Assembly (NCBI GenBank): GCA_023381895.1
Contig: JAMCTA010000029.1
Span: 19,956-83,955 of the forward strand
Reading direction: 5' to 3'
Length of the DNA stretch: 64,000 nucleotides
Source: Chloroflexota bacterium
Lineage (GTDB): Bacteria > Chloroflexota > UBA4733
The position numbers and the translations under genes were made by a program. Of this stretch, positions 49,185 to 57,862 are shown one piece after another. The notes below the pieces were generated by a model. That model saw nothing but the letters and a program-made list of their open reading frames with translations. It ran no database searches and had not been told where the DNA came from. The stretch's first letter is position 1. The number at the start of each line of letters is the position of its first letter.

Positions 49185-49595
49185 GTGCGAAGAGTCCTTG
49201 TTGCTATTGCCCTCGCGGCGACATTGGTGACCTCATTGGCCCCCTTGTCGTCGGTCGAAGCAGCTTGGAATCCCTTCGAGTGGGGTCAGTGCACCTGGTG
49301 GGCTGCTGATATGCGTCCTGACTTGATCGGGACCGTGTGGGGCAATGCGTGGCATTGGATATATGAGGCGCGATGGGGCGGATTTCGTACAGGTTACTAC
49401 CCTGTTCGTGGTGCGGTTGTCGTGTTCCAGCGAGGCGTTGACGGCGCAAGCTGGTACTACGGACACGTGGCTTACGTGACAGCCGTTGGGAATAATGGCT
49501 GGTTTCAGGTGAGCGAGATGAACTTCCCGTGGTTTGGGCGGGTCAGTTATCGGTGGGTTCACACTGGATGGGGCGTATCGTTCATCTATTGGTAG
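49185..49595 (+). CDS. Secreted CHAP-domain peptidoglycan hydrolase
   Basis: A 136-residue exported protein: signal peptide of about 26 residues (RRVLVAIALAATLVTSLAPL ... EAA), then one CHAP amidase/peptidase domain. The catalytic Cys36 is in WGQCTWWA, His93 in YYGHVAYV, and the third residue is probably Glu110 in VSEMN. These enzymes cut peptide or amide bonds in the wall. The GTG start follows GAGGAAAAGAGAAG. The protein has no wall-binding domain, and is followed by a good terminator (49625-49662), so it forms its own unit. Confidence 0.88.
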   Translation: MRRVLVAIALAATLVTSLAPLSSVEAAWNPFEWGQCTWWAADMRPDLIGTVWGNAWHWIYEARWGGFRTGYYPVRGAVVVFQRGVDGASWYYGHVAYVTAVGNNGWFQVSEMNFPWFGRVSYRWVHTGWGVSFIYW

Positions 49596-49624
49596 TGGGA
49601 GTCACTTAGCAGCAACGTGAGAGT

Positions 49625-49662
49625 CGGGGCAGCCGCCACAGATTCGGCTACCCCGGTTTTTT
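49625..49662 (+). terminator. Rho-independent terminator after the CHAP gene
   Basis: CGGGG at 49625-49629 with AGCCG at 49631-49635 pairs with CGGCT (49645-49649) and CCCCG (49651-49655), with one C/A mismatch, followed by GTTTTTT. Strong and well placed 30 bases after the stop. Confidence 0.85.
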
Positions 49663-49733
49663 ATGCCCCTGTAGGGTCATATCCGGTCGGTATACTGGCT
49701 GTCGGTCGCGTTACAGGGAGAGCAAGATACCGA

Positions 49734-50663
49734 GTGCCAGGATTCCTTGGTCGGATCAACCCTTTTCGCCGTCCACTGGAGAAGACACGGTCTGGCTTTT
49801 TCGATCGCGTCAGCACCTTATTTGGGCGCGGCGAAGCCATTACTCCAGAGTTTTGGGACGCGCTCGAAGAGATGCTCATCGATGCGGACCTTGCGGACGC
49901 CGCCGGAGAGGTTCTCGACGATCTGAGGCGCCGCACCCAGGAGGACCGGATCATGAGGACGGCCCAAGTGCGAATGCTACTGCGCGATGAACTCGTGCGC
50001 TTGCTCGGCCCGTCACGGCAGCCGCTCGCCAAGGTGGGTGGCCTCACGACGGTACTGGTCGCTGGCGTGAATGGGGTGGGCAAGACGACCTTTATCGCGA
50101 AGCTAGCGCACCTGCTGCAACTCCAAGGCGAGCGGGTCGTGCTTGCGGCCGGTGATACATTCAGGGCAGGAGCGATTGACCAGCTCAAGGTGTGGGGAGA
50201 GCGGCTCAAAGTGCCCGTCGTTGCTCATCAGCCTGGTGGAGACCCTGGGGCTGTGGTCTTCGATGCGATGCAGCGAGCGCAGTCATTGGGGAGCAGCTAC
50301 TGCATCATCGACACTGCCGGGCGTCTTCACACCAAGCACAACCTCATGGAAGAGCTGCGCAAGATCGAGCGGATCGTGAAGCGTTATGATTCTTCGGCGC
50401 CTCACGAAACACTGCTCGTGCTCGACGCGGTGACTGGGCAGAATGCCATTCAGCAGGCAAAGAAGTTTGCCGACACGATCGAGATCACCGGGATCGTCGT
50501 CACAAAGCTTGACGGCACAGCAAAGGGAGGGGCACTCTTCGCTGTCTACCGTGAGCTGGAGGCCCCGATAAAGTTCATAGGCACCGGGGAGCAGGTAGAC
50601 GACTTGCAGGCTTTCGATGCCGAGGCCTTTGTACAGGCTCTGTTCGAAGAAGGTACAGAGTAG
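49734..50663 (+). CDS. ftsY: Signal recognition particle receptor FtsY
   Basis: A 309-residue SRP GTPase that docks ribosome-SRP complexes at the membrane. After a short N-terminal amphipathic segment (FLGRINPFRRPLEKTRSGFF) come the N domain and the G domain: GVNGVGKTTFIAKLA (G1), DTFRAGAIDQL, DTAGRLHTKHNLMEEL (G3) and TKLDGTAKGG (G4). There is no long acidic N-terminal domain, as in many Gram-positives. I selected the GTG at 49734, with GGGAGAG 11 bases upstream, since translating from 49617 would cross the terminator. The promoter should lie in 49663-49733, where a TATACT hexamer (49691-49696) is a candidate -10. Confidence 0.94.
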   Translation: MPGFLGRINPFRRPLEKTRSGFFDRVSTLFGRGEAITPEFWDALEEMLIDADLADAAGEVLDDLRRRTQEDRIMRTAQVRMLLRDELVRLLGPSRQPLAKVGGLTTVLVAGVNGVGKTTFIAKLAHLLQLQGERVVLAAGDTFRAGAIDQLKVWGERLKVPVVAHQPGGDPGAVVFDAMQRAQSLGSSYCIIDTAGRLHTKHNLMEELRKIERIVKRYDSSAPHETLLVLDAVTGQNAIQQAKKFADTIEITGIVVTKLDGTAKGGALFAVYRELEAPIKFIGTGEQVDDLQAFDAEAFVQALFEEGTE

Positions 50664-50704
50664 TCTCTGTGTTGAGGACAACGTACAAGGATGGGTCGCT
50701 GCCC

Positions 50705-51997
50705 TCAGGTTCCGGCCTTTCCCTGCTCGAAGAGACTGATTGCCTTTTGTAGCTGTAGATCTTTAGTAGCGAGGATCTGTGCGTTTGTCAGCGTCGCCTC
50801 TTCGCTGGGGAAGAGAGGAACGACCCCTGAAGGTAGCTGGACTTCGTACGTCGGAGTGACGCCGTGGTGCCACAGCAATGTTCCGTTGGGCGTGAGCCAC
50901 TCTTCTGTACCAAGCAGCAGCTCGGAGCCATCGCTCAGCTTGAAGCTATTGAGCACTGTTCCCGTTCCGAACGTGGTCACACCGACGAGAGGGGCACGAT
51001 GATTGTCTTTGAGCGCTCCAGCAGTGATCTCTGCAGCACTAGCGGTGCTGTTATTTACGAGGACGACAAGCGGAATGTGAGGGGCGATACCTCCCGGGGT
51101 TACAGTGTCCACAGTGCGGCTATTGTTGCGACGCTGCTCGATGAGCACCACTCCCTTTGTGAGAAACTCACTTGAGACTGCTACTGCTTCGTTCAGCAGT
51201 CCCCCCGGATCGTCGCGAAGGTCAAGGATGACCCCATTGAGGTGCTGACGTTCTGCATCCAGAAGAGTAGCGCGGAGTTCTTGGTTAGCGTTCGCACTGA
51301 AGTCACTCACGTGGATCTGCATCACCGAGATGTTGCCGGCCTTGATGATGTGCTCTGCGACGGCAGGGACGGTGATGGGTTCGCGAGCGACCGTGACGTT
51401 GAACGTGCGACCTTCGCTCGGCCGCTCGATCTTGAGCTGAACTTTCGAGCCCTGAGGTCCCCGGATTTCTGAGCCGACGGTGGTGAAGTCCTGGTGAAGC
51501 GTATCTTTGCCGTCGACTGCGATAATGATATCTCCAGCCTTCAACCCGGCCTTCTGCGCGGGCGAGCCTGGTATTGGAGCCACGATCACCGGTCTTCCAT
51601 TTTGCACCGTGACCCGGATACCGATGCCCACGAAGCGTCCCGACAGCATCGACTGCTCCTGCTGGACTTCTGCGGGGGTGAGAAAGCGGCTGTGGCCGGT
51701 GTCGCCCAAGGCATTGACCATCCCTGAGATCGCACCGTAGACCAGCTTTACCGGGACCAATGCGTGGACATCGACATAATGTTGCTCTACTGTTTGCCAG
51801 GCTTGCCAGAACAAAGGGGCCACCCCCTTTGCTGTTGGTGGGGTTACGAGTCCGTTGGCCTGTGCATAGGTAAGTCCGACGCCAAATCCCGCACCAAAGA
51901 GAATGATCCCACTGAGCACGCAAGCCGCAAGCGCCACAACGTGCGTGCGGAAGTCTCGAAGCCTTGCGCGAATCCATCCGAGGAACGAGCGGGCCAC
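50705..51997 (-). CDS. S41 (CtpA-like) carboxy-terminal processing protease lacking the usual Lys
   Basis: A 430-residue protein with an N-terminal membrane anchor (ALAACVLSGIILFGAGFGVGL), an S41 N-domain, a PDZ domain (about 118-195, RFVGIGIRVT ... AGDIIIAVDGKDT), and the protease core. The nucleophile region NNSTASAAEI supplies Ser320. The following family motif, normally FGKG with the catalytic Lys, reads TFGTGTVL, so Thr345 stands in for Lys. It may be inactive, use another base, or represent a lineage variant. Family members cut C-terminal tails of periplasmic proteins and sporulation or stress factors. It lies on the minus strand, convergent with ftsY. Confidence 0.87.
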   Translation of the reverse strand: MARSFLGWIRARLRDFRTHVVALAACVLSGIILFGAGFGVGLTYAQANGLVTPPTAKGVAPLFWQAWQTVEQHYVDVHALVPVKLVYGAISGMVNALGDTGHSRFLTPAEVQQEQSMLSGRFVGIGIRVTVQNGRPVIVAPIPGSPAQKAGLKAGDIIIAVDGKDTLHQDFTTVGSEIRGPQGSKVQLKIERPSEGRTFNVTVAREPITVPAVAEHIIKAGNISVMQIHVSDFSANANQELRATLLDAERQHLNGVILDLRDDPGGLLNEAVAVSSEFLTKGVVLIEQRRNNSRTVDTVTPGGIAPHIPLVVLVNNSTASAAEITAGALKDNHRAPLVGVTTFGTGTVLNSFKLSDGSELLLGTEEWLTPNGTLLWHHGVTPTYEVQLPSGVVPLFPSEEATLTNAQILATKDLQLQKAISLFEQGKAGT

Positions 51998-52115
51998 AAA
52001 TCACCCACTTTCTTGTTACACCTCTCTTTAGAGCATAGCGGGAGTGCTCGTACTTCCTCTCTAGCCGGTGAAGATCAGATAGCCTCCGGGCTACACTACT
52101 TATTTGAAGGATGCG

Positions 52116-53951
52116 GTGGCGCTCGTGGTTGACCTGCAGGACCTGAAGCAGAGCGTTCCTATTGACTCAGTGGTCGGTGAATATGTCCGGCTCACACGAG
52201 CCGGCTCCTCACTGCGTGGCCTCTGTCCTTTTCATACGGAGAAAACGCCGTCGTTCTACGTAAGCCCTGAACGGGGCACGTTTCGCTGCTTTGGCTGTGG
52301 TAAAGGGGGCGATGTCATCGCTTTCCTTCAGGAGATTGAACACCTGGATTTCCGAGAGGCCGTGGAAAGGCTGGCACGGCGTGCTGGCTTGGAAGTGCAC
52401 TTCGAATCACGAGGCACGGAGAGCAACCCCACAGATGAAATCTTTGCTGTGAATGAGGCAGCGTCGCTGTTCTTCCAGGCGATGCTGCGCTCCGGAGAAG
52501 GGGCGGAGGCACGCTCACACCTGTACTCCCGGGGTATCACGGATGCAACGATTGATAGCTTCGGAATCGGATTCGCCCCTGACCAGTGGGATGCGTTGCT
52601 GCATCACCTTCACGCTCGTGGCATCTCAGACGAAATTTTGCTTCGTGCTGGTCTGGTGTCGCGTAGCTCTGAGGGCGGGCGGATCTTCGACCGCTTTCGC
52701 TACCGGATTACTCTTCCCATCCGTGATGCGCGCGGGCATCTGTGTGGCTTTGGGGCTCGGGAGCTTGGAGGGGGGCAGCCGAAGTATCTGAATAGTTCTG
52801 AGGCCGAGGTGTTCTCTAAGGGCAAGGTGTTGTTCCTGTTCGATCGTGCCCTGCAGCCGGCACGCCAAGCGGGAGAGATCGTTGTCGTCGAGGGCTATTT
52901 CGATGCCCTGGCAGCACACCAGGCTGGCTATCACAACGTGGTGGCGAGCCTCGGCACGGCACTCACGGAGGATCAGTTGCGGCTACTCCAGCGCAGTGCA
53001 CGGCGGATTGTTGTCGCTCTCGACCCCGATCCCGCGGGTCAAAACGCGATCCGTCAGACTATTCAGAGGCTGCACGCGGTGCAACGCCGCATGCGATCTC
53101 ACCGTGAAGACGCGCAGAGGACGGAGAGCCGGTCCGCGCGCATCTCTGTAGTAGCTCTGCCAGATGGCTTGGATCCCGATGAACTGTTGCGTCGCGATCC
53201 TGAAGAGTGGAGGAGAGTGATCGCCGCCGCGAAACCAGCATTCGAGTTTTGCCTCGATACCGTGCTTCAGGTTGCTGATGAGACCGAGCGGCTACGTCAG
53301 GTGACGGAGGAGTTCATTCCTTTGGTTGCGTCGCTCGACGATCCTCTCGAACGTGGCCACTGGGTCGATGTTGCAGCGCACCGGCTCAGCTTGCCAGAAG
53401 CTTCAGTATTGGGGGCTGTCGAGCGCGCGCGTCGCTCGGCGAACGCCAGCAACAGGGCTGAGGCAGGAGCGGCCGGTACTGGTGGAGAGCTGCTGGTGAC
53501 TGCTGATCAGACGCGATTTCGCTACATTCTCTCGATGTTGTGGAGGCATCCGCGCCTTCTGCCCCGGGTTACCCCGCTGCTTTCATCATTAGAGCCATCA
53601 GACAGCCGTCTCCGAGCATTTTGGCAGTTCACCCTTACGCAGCGGAATCAGAAGACAACGGAAGACCTGCTCGCACTTCTCCCGCGAGAACATGACCTTC
53701 TGACACCAGCCTATGCGGAGGCGTTGCTACGTGAGACGAGCGAGCTCGCTGCTGCAGATGATCCTACCGTGCTCGCCGGAATTCAGCACGCTGAGCAACA
53801 GCTGCGCCGCGAGATGATTCAGCGAGAGATACCCAAGCTACAGCGGTTGCTCGAGGTCACCGAGGATCATGTTGAGCGGACTCTTCTTCGGGAACAGCTC
53901 GCGCAGCTCATGCAGGAACGGAGGAGAATGGACTACAATCGAGGCCGGTGA
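52116..53951 (+). CDS. dnaG: DNA primase
   Basis: A 611-residue primase from the GTG at 52116, which has AAGGATG 6 bases upstream; a TTG at 52104 would add four residues. The CHC2 zinc finger is CPFHTEK ... FRCFGC (Cys37, His40, Cys58, Cys61). The RNA polymerase core follows, and the TOPRIM fold has EGYFDALAAHQAG and VALDPDPAGQNA with the catalytic acidic residues. The C-terminal helical domain (about 480-605) should bind the replicative helicase. DnaG makes the RNA primers of lagging-strand synthesis. It is not next to rpoD as in many bacteria; apgM follows 53 bases later. Confidence 0.94.
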   Translation: MALVVDLQDLKQSVPIDSVVGEYVRLTRAGSSLRGLCPFHTEKTPSFYVSPERGTFRCFGCGKGGDVIAFLQEIEHLDFREAVERLARRAGLEVHFESRGTESNPTDEIFAVNEAASLFFQAMLRSGEGAEARSHLYSRGITDATIDSFGIGFAPDQWDALLHHLHARGISDEILLRAGLVSRSSEGGRIFDRFRYRITLPIRDARGHLCGFGARELGGGQPKYLNSSEAEVFSKGKVLFLFDRALQPARQAGEIVVVEGYFDALAAHQAGYHNVVASLGTALTEDQLRLLQRSARRIVVALDPDPAGQNAIRQTIQRLHAVQRRMRSHREDAQRTESRSARISVVALPDGLDPDELLRRDPEEWRRVIAAAKPAFEFCLDTVLQVADETERLRQVTEEFIPLVASLDDPLERGHWVDVAAHRLSLPEASVLGAVERARRSANASNRAEAGAAGTGGELLVTADQTRFRYILSMLWRHPRLLPRVTPLLSSLEPSDSRLRAFWQFTLTQRNQKTTEDLLALLPREHDLLTPAYAEALLRETSELAAADDPTVLAGIQHAEQQLRREMIQREIPKLQRLLEVTEDHVERTLLREQLAQLMQERRRMDYNRGR

Positions 53952-54004
53952 TGTAGAGGGTAGTTGCCCAGCGATTACCACGTAGTTCACGAAAGTGTCT
54001 GCAC

Positions 54005-55213
54005 GTGCTCCCAGATGATGTGCGCCGAGAGCTCTCGGTGAAGAATGATAAGAAGATTGTGTTTTTGGTGCTCGACGGTCTGGGTGATCTACCCGGTCCG
54101 CCTGACGGGACGACGCCGCTCGAGCGGGCATCTACTCCCAACCTCGATGCGCTGGCGGCTCGATCTGAGCTTGGACTGAGCACACCTCTCGCTGCTGGCC
54201 TAACGCCGGGCAGCGGTCCGGCACACCTGGCTCTTTTCGGTTACGATGCGCTCCGCCACAACATCGGACGTGGCGCCTTGTCGGCACTTGGCGTGGGCTT
54301 TGACCTAGGACCGAATGACCTTGCCGCCCGCATGAACTTCTGCACAGTGGATGACCAGGGTCGCGTCACCGATCGGCGTGCGGGACGCATTCCCACCGAA
54401 CTCAACGAGAAACTTTGTGCTCGCCTTCGCGAGCAGGTCAAGCTACCTGGCGTCACTCTCCACATCTTGACGGAAGAGCAGTATCGAGGCGTCGTCATCT
54501 TCCAGGGTGAGGGTCTGGACGCGCATCTCTCGGATTCTGATCCTCAGCACACGGGTGTTGTGCCGCTGGCCGTAGAGGCGCTATCTGCGGAGGCTGAGCG
54601 GAGTGCGCTACTCGTCAACGAGTTTGTTGCTCAAGCTCGCGCAGCCCTCAAGGACCAGCATCCTGCCAATATGATCCTGCTGCGTGGGTTCGCGGGACAT
54701 CCCTCAGTGCCCACATTCACGGATCTCTACAAACTGAGTCCTGGGGCCATCGCGGTCTATCCCATGTACAAGGGCTTGGCGAGAATTGTTGGCATGAAGG
54801 TGTTAGGGCATCCGCATAGTACCGAAGAAGAGTTTGCGCTATTGCGCGAGCATTGGTCCGAGTATGACTTCTTCTATGTCCACATCAAGCCCACAGATAG
54901 TGCCGGGGAGGACGGAGACGTCGCGCGTAAGGCTAGCGTGATCGAGGAGGTAGACCGCTACCTTCCACAGGTCCTCGAGCTCCGGCCAGATGTTCTCGTC
55001 GTCACCGGGGATCATTCGACCCCGGCGCGACTCAAGAGCCACAGCTGGCACCCACTGCCCTTGCTCTTCTCGTCGCCCTTTGTATTTCCGGAAGGAACCG
55101 CTGGATTCTCCGAGCGAACCGCGGCATCTGGGCGCCTTGGCCGGCTGGTGCACGCTGACGTGCTCGATCTTGCGATGGCACATGCCCTCAAGTACGACAA
55201 GTTTGGGGCATAG
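54005..55213 (+). CDS. apgM: 2,3-bisphosphoglycerate-independent phosphoglycerate mutase, archaeal type
   Basis: A 402-residue ApgM-type enzyme of the alkaline-phosphatase superfamily that interconverts 3- and 2-phosphoglycerate with metal ions. Motifs: FLVLDGLGDLPG (first metal Asp), ASTPNLDALA, SGPAHLALFGYD with the catalytic Ser, FVHIKPTDSAGEDGD and VVTGDHSTPARLKSH. The archaeal form is common in Chloroflexota. The GTG at 54005 has only a weak GAAAG upstream; an in-frame start further on would remove the DKKIVFLVLDG segment, so 54005 is the best choice. It lies 53 bases after dnaG. Confidence 0.92.
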   Translation: MLPDDVRRELSVKNDKKIVFLVLDGLGDLPGPPDGTTPLERASTPNLDALAARSELGLSTPLAAGLTPGSGPAHLALFGYDALRHNIGRGALSALGVGFDLGPNDLAARMNFCTVDDQGRVTDRRAGRIPTELNEKLCARLREQVKLPGVTLHILTEEQYRGVVIFQGEGLDAHLSDSDPQHTGVVPLAVEALSAEAERSALLVNEFVAQARAALKDQHPANMILLRGFAGHPSVPTFTDLYKLSPGAIAVYPMYKGLARIVGMKVLGHPHSTEEEFALLREHWSEYDFFYVHIKPTDSAGEDGDVARKASVIEEVDRYLPQVLELRPDVLVVTGDHSTPARLKSHSWHPLPLLFSSPFVFPEGTAGFSERTAASGRLGRLVHADVLDLAMAHALKYDKFGA

Positions 55214-55240
55214 ACACCACCATCGCGGCGGGACAGAGAT

Positions 55241-56188
55241 GTGAAGACTTGCAACCAAGCCCGCGTTGTGGTCGCAGGAGGCATGAATGTTGATCTCGTT
55301 GTGCGGACACAACATCTGCCGCGGCCAGGAGAGACTGTTCACGGCAGCGACCTCACTCGCACAGCCGGTGGCAAAGGGCTCAATCAGGCGACCGCTGTTG
55401 CGCGTGCAGGTGGGGCGGTGCATCTCATCGGCGTGATTGGCGACGATGAGAATGGCCGCACGCTTCTCGAGTGCCTCCGCGATACTGCAGTCGATTGTTC
55501 TAGTATCAGCGTCGTGACGACTGTACATACAGGGATTGCGATGATTGCGGTGGCGGATGATGGAGAAAACCTCATCGTTGTGGCCTCGGGAGCTAACGCT
55601 CGGGCCACCGCCGCGACTGTCACTAGAGCGCGAACCGCACTGGAGATGGCGCGAGTAGTCGTGTGCCAGCTTGAATGGCCGCTTCCGGCGGTGTCGGCTC
55701 TGCTCGCGGAGAGCCCTCCAGATGCGCTGCGTATTCTGAACGCCGCTCCTTCGGGCTCGGTGAAAGCATCATTGCTGGCGAATGTTGATGTGCTCATCGT
55801 CAACGAGATCGAGGCTGAGGCTCTCAGTGGCCTTGATGCGTCAGACATTGACAGCGCCTGCAAGGCTGCTCGTGAGCTGCAACGCCAGGGTCCGCGTGCG
55901 GTTGTGGTCACTCTCGGTAGCCGTGGGGCGCTCGTGGCAAGTCCTGATGGACTGATGCACCAGGCGCCACCAGATGTGACAGTGGTTGATACCACGGCAG
56001 CCGGAGATACATTCGTGGGCGCACTGGCAGCTTCTCTTGGCGAGGAACGATCTCTATCGGAAGCGTCACGTTTCGCAGTGACTGCTGGCAGCTTGGCGTG
56101 CACGGTACTGGGAGCATGGCCGTCGATTCCTTACCGTCGGGATATCGAAGCTCTACTCGCCAAGACGCCGTTATCGCGGTCACTCTAG
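55241..56188 (+). CDS. PfkB-family (ribokinase-like) sugar kinase
   Basis: A 315-residue carbohydrate kinase. It starts with VVVAGGMNVDLVVRTQHLPRPGET and GGKGLNQATAVARAGG, the PfkB signature 1 with the ribokinase-type GGKG-N motif; the C-terminal signature 2, DTTAAGDTFVGALAA, carries the catalytic Asp. Ribokinase is the closest well-known relative but deoxyribose, adenosine or other sugars are possible, so I do not use rbsK. It begins 27 bases after apgM and is 34 bases before the SDR gene; the three may be one transcript. Confidence 0.88.
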   Translation: MKTCNQARVVVAGGMNVDLVVRTQHLPRPGETVHGSDLTRTAGGKGLNQATAVARAGGAVHLIGVIGDDENGRTLLECLRDTAVDCSSISVVTTVHTGIAMIAVADDGENLIVVASGANARATAATVTRARTALEMARVVVCQLEWPLPAVSALLAESPPDALRILNAAPSGSVKASLLANVDVLIVNEIEAEALSGLDASDIDSACKAARELQRQGPRAVVVTLGSRGALVASPDGLMHQAPPDVTVVDTTAAGDTFVGALAASLGEERSLSEASRFAVTAGSLACTVLGAWPSIPYRRDIEALLAKTPLSRSL

Positions 56189-56222
56189 GGGTATCGGTCA
56201 CACAGCAGAGAGGAGGCTGGCG

Positions 56223-56930
56223 GTGAATCTGAGTGGCAAAGTCGCCATCGTGACGGGCGGCAGCCGCATGACTGGGCGCGAGATTGCACGAGCCCTCTTG
56301 TGCCGTGAAGCCCGCGTACTCGTCTGCGCTCGAGGTGAGGATAGGCTCGCTGAGGCCGTGTTGGATCTGCAGCATGCTTCTCCCACGGTTGTTGGGGTTG
56401 CCGGAGATGTCGGCGACGAAAGCGACGTGTGCCGCATCGTGGAGCGAGCAGTTGGAGAGTTCGGGGGAGTTGATATCCTCGTCAATAACGCAGCGCTGGG
56501 TGGCGGCGGACGCACCGAACAATGCTCACCAGAGCATTGGGATGCGGTGTTCCGCACCAATGTGCGCGGCCCCTTCCTTCTTGCCCGGCAGGTAGTGCCG
56601 ATCATGCGGCGTCGCGGCGCGGGCGCAATAGTCAGCATCGGGTCCGGAGCAGGCAAGCAGGGATACGCTGGCATGCCTGCGTACTCAGCTTCTAAGTTCG
56701 CCTTGCTCGGCTTTTCCCAGTCTCTTGCCCAGGAGGTCTCGGACGACAACATCAAGGTATCGGTCATCAATCCGGGGACGATCCGCGACCCACAACGCTC
56801 TGGTCCTGCTCCCGCTGGAATGAAGTACCTTCTTGCCGCAGATGTTGCGGAGGCTGTCATCGCCCTTCTGAGCCAGAGTGACCGAGCGTGGACCCAGGAG
56901 ATGAGCCTGTGGCCGTTTCGGGGTGATTAG
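56223..56930 (+). CDS. Short-chain dehydrogenase/reductase
   Basis: A 235-residue classical SDR. The cofactor motif reads TGGSRMTGREIA where most have TGxxxGIG, so the Gly-Ile pair is Met-Thr. Other elements are normal: NNAALGGGG, the catalytic Ser in VSIGSGAG, and YSASK with Tyr and Lys. Length is standard, and VINPGTIRDPQRSG follows. It is an NAD(P)-dependent alcohol/ketone oxidoreductase of unknown substrate. The GTG follows AGAGGAGG. Its 3' end overlaps the convergent ROK gene by four bases. Confidence 0.87.
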   Translation: MNLSGKVAIVTGGSRMTGREIARALLCREARVLVCARGEDRLAEAVLDLQHASPTVVGVAGDVGDESDVCRIVERAVGEFGGVDILVNNAALGGGGRTEQCSPEHWDAVFRTNVRGPFLLARQVVPIMRRRGAGAIVSIGSGAGKQGYAGMPAYSASKFALLGFSQSLAQEVSDDNIKVSVINPGTIRDPQRSGPAPAGMKYLLAADVAEAVIALLSQSDRAWTQEMSLWPFRGD

Positions 56931-57862
56931 GGCTCGGGTGAGAGACGCGACCGGATGAGCGCGGCCGCTCCAACGACTCCAGCTTGTTCTCCGAAGGCCA
57001 CACGTTCGATACGAACAGCACGGTTCGACGGGAAGGTACGGGTCCCTATGGCGCTCTTCACCATCGGGATCCAGAATGGGGAGGCGCTCGAGATGACGCC
57101 ACCACCGAAGAGCACTACCTCGGGCTGGAGCGTATTGACCAGGGCCAGCACTGCCCGACACAGCAGCTGGCCGGCCCTGTTGACTTCTCGTTGTGCACCT
57201 GGATGATAACCAGCTGCAGCGAAGAGCTCTGCAGGACTAGCCAGTCCAAGGGCGTAGGCTCGGTTCGCCAATGCTGATCCAGAGATCATAGCCTCAAGGC
57301 AGCCGCGGCTCCCACAGGTGCAACGAGGTCCCGTCGGAGCGACCATGATGTGACCAATCTCACCAGCTCCGCCACGAGATCCTGCGACGACCCGCCCACC
57401 CGTGAGAATGCCACCGCCGATCCCTGTACCAATTGTCATCAACACGACATCGGTGCATCCGCGTGCTGCTCCCCACCATACTTCTCCCAGCAAGGCGACG
57501 TTGGCATCGTTATCGATTGCTGTAGGGCGCCTCATTGCTGTAGTGAGTATCTCGGGGAGGACGAAAGAATCCCAACCGGGGATGGCGGTGTCGGCCCCCT
57601 GAACAGTTCCCTCAAGTGGGTCTACCTGGCAGCAGATGCCCACTCCGATCCCTTGAACATCGGAGAAGGCGTCCACCAGCCGTCTAGCGTGCGCTATGAG
57701 GTTGGCGAGACCGTCATTGGCGCGTGACCCGACGAGCGTAGACAAGCGATCCTCTGCCAGCACGTGCCCAGTTGCGTCTACGATTCCCAGCGCCGTTTTT
57801 GTGCCGCCGATGTCGATGCCTAGCCACGGTCCGGTTGAGGTAGCGCTCGCCATGCTACTCAC
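56927..57862 (-). CDS. ROK-family sugar kinase (glucokinase-like)
   Basis: A 311-residue ROK protein. The ATP-binding motif is DIGGTKTALGIV near residue 17; the sugar-binding motif around GTGIGGGILTGG and GEIGHIMV includes the catalytic region Glu/His, and the zinc site is CTCGSRGCLEAM. There is no N-terminal HTH, so it is a kinase and not a repressor. Glucose or another hexose is the usual substrate. The start codon overlaps the stop of the upstream MBL gene by four bases (ATGA). Confidence 0.9.
   Translation of the reverse strand: MSSMASATSTGPWLGIDIGGTKTALGIVDATGHVLAEDRLSTLVGSRANDGLANLIAHARRLVDAFSDVQGIGVGICCQVDPLEGTVQGADTAIPGWDSFVLPEILTTAMRRPTAIDNDANVALLGEVWWGAARGCTDVVLMTIGTGIGGGILTGGRVVAGSRGGAGEIGHIMVAPTGPRCTCGSRGCLEAMISGSALANRAYALGLASPAELFAAAGYHPGAQREVNRAGQLLCRAVLALVNTLQPEVVLFGGGVISSASPFWIPMVKSAIGTRTFPSNRAVRIERVAFGEQAGVVGAAALIRSRLSPEP

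Noticed and set aside
49617..49733. N-terminal extension of FtsY
   Set aside because: It would translate through the CHAP-gene terminator; the GTG at 49734 with its ribosome site fits the family.
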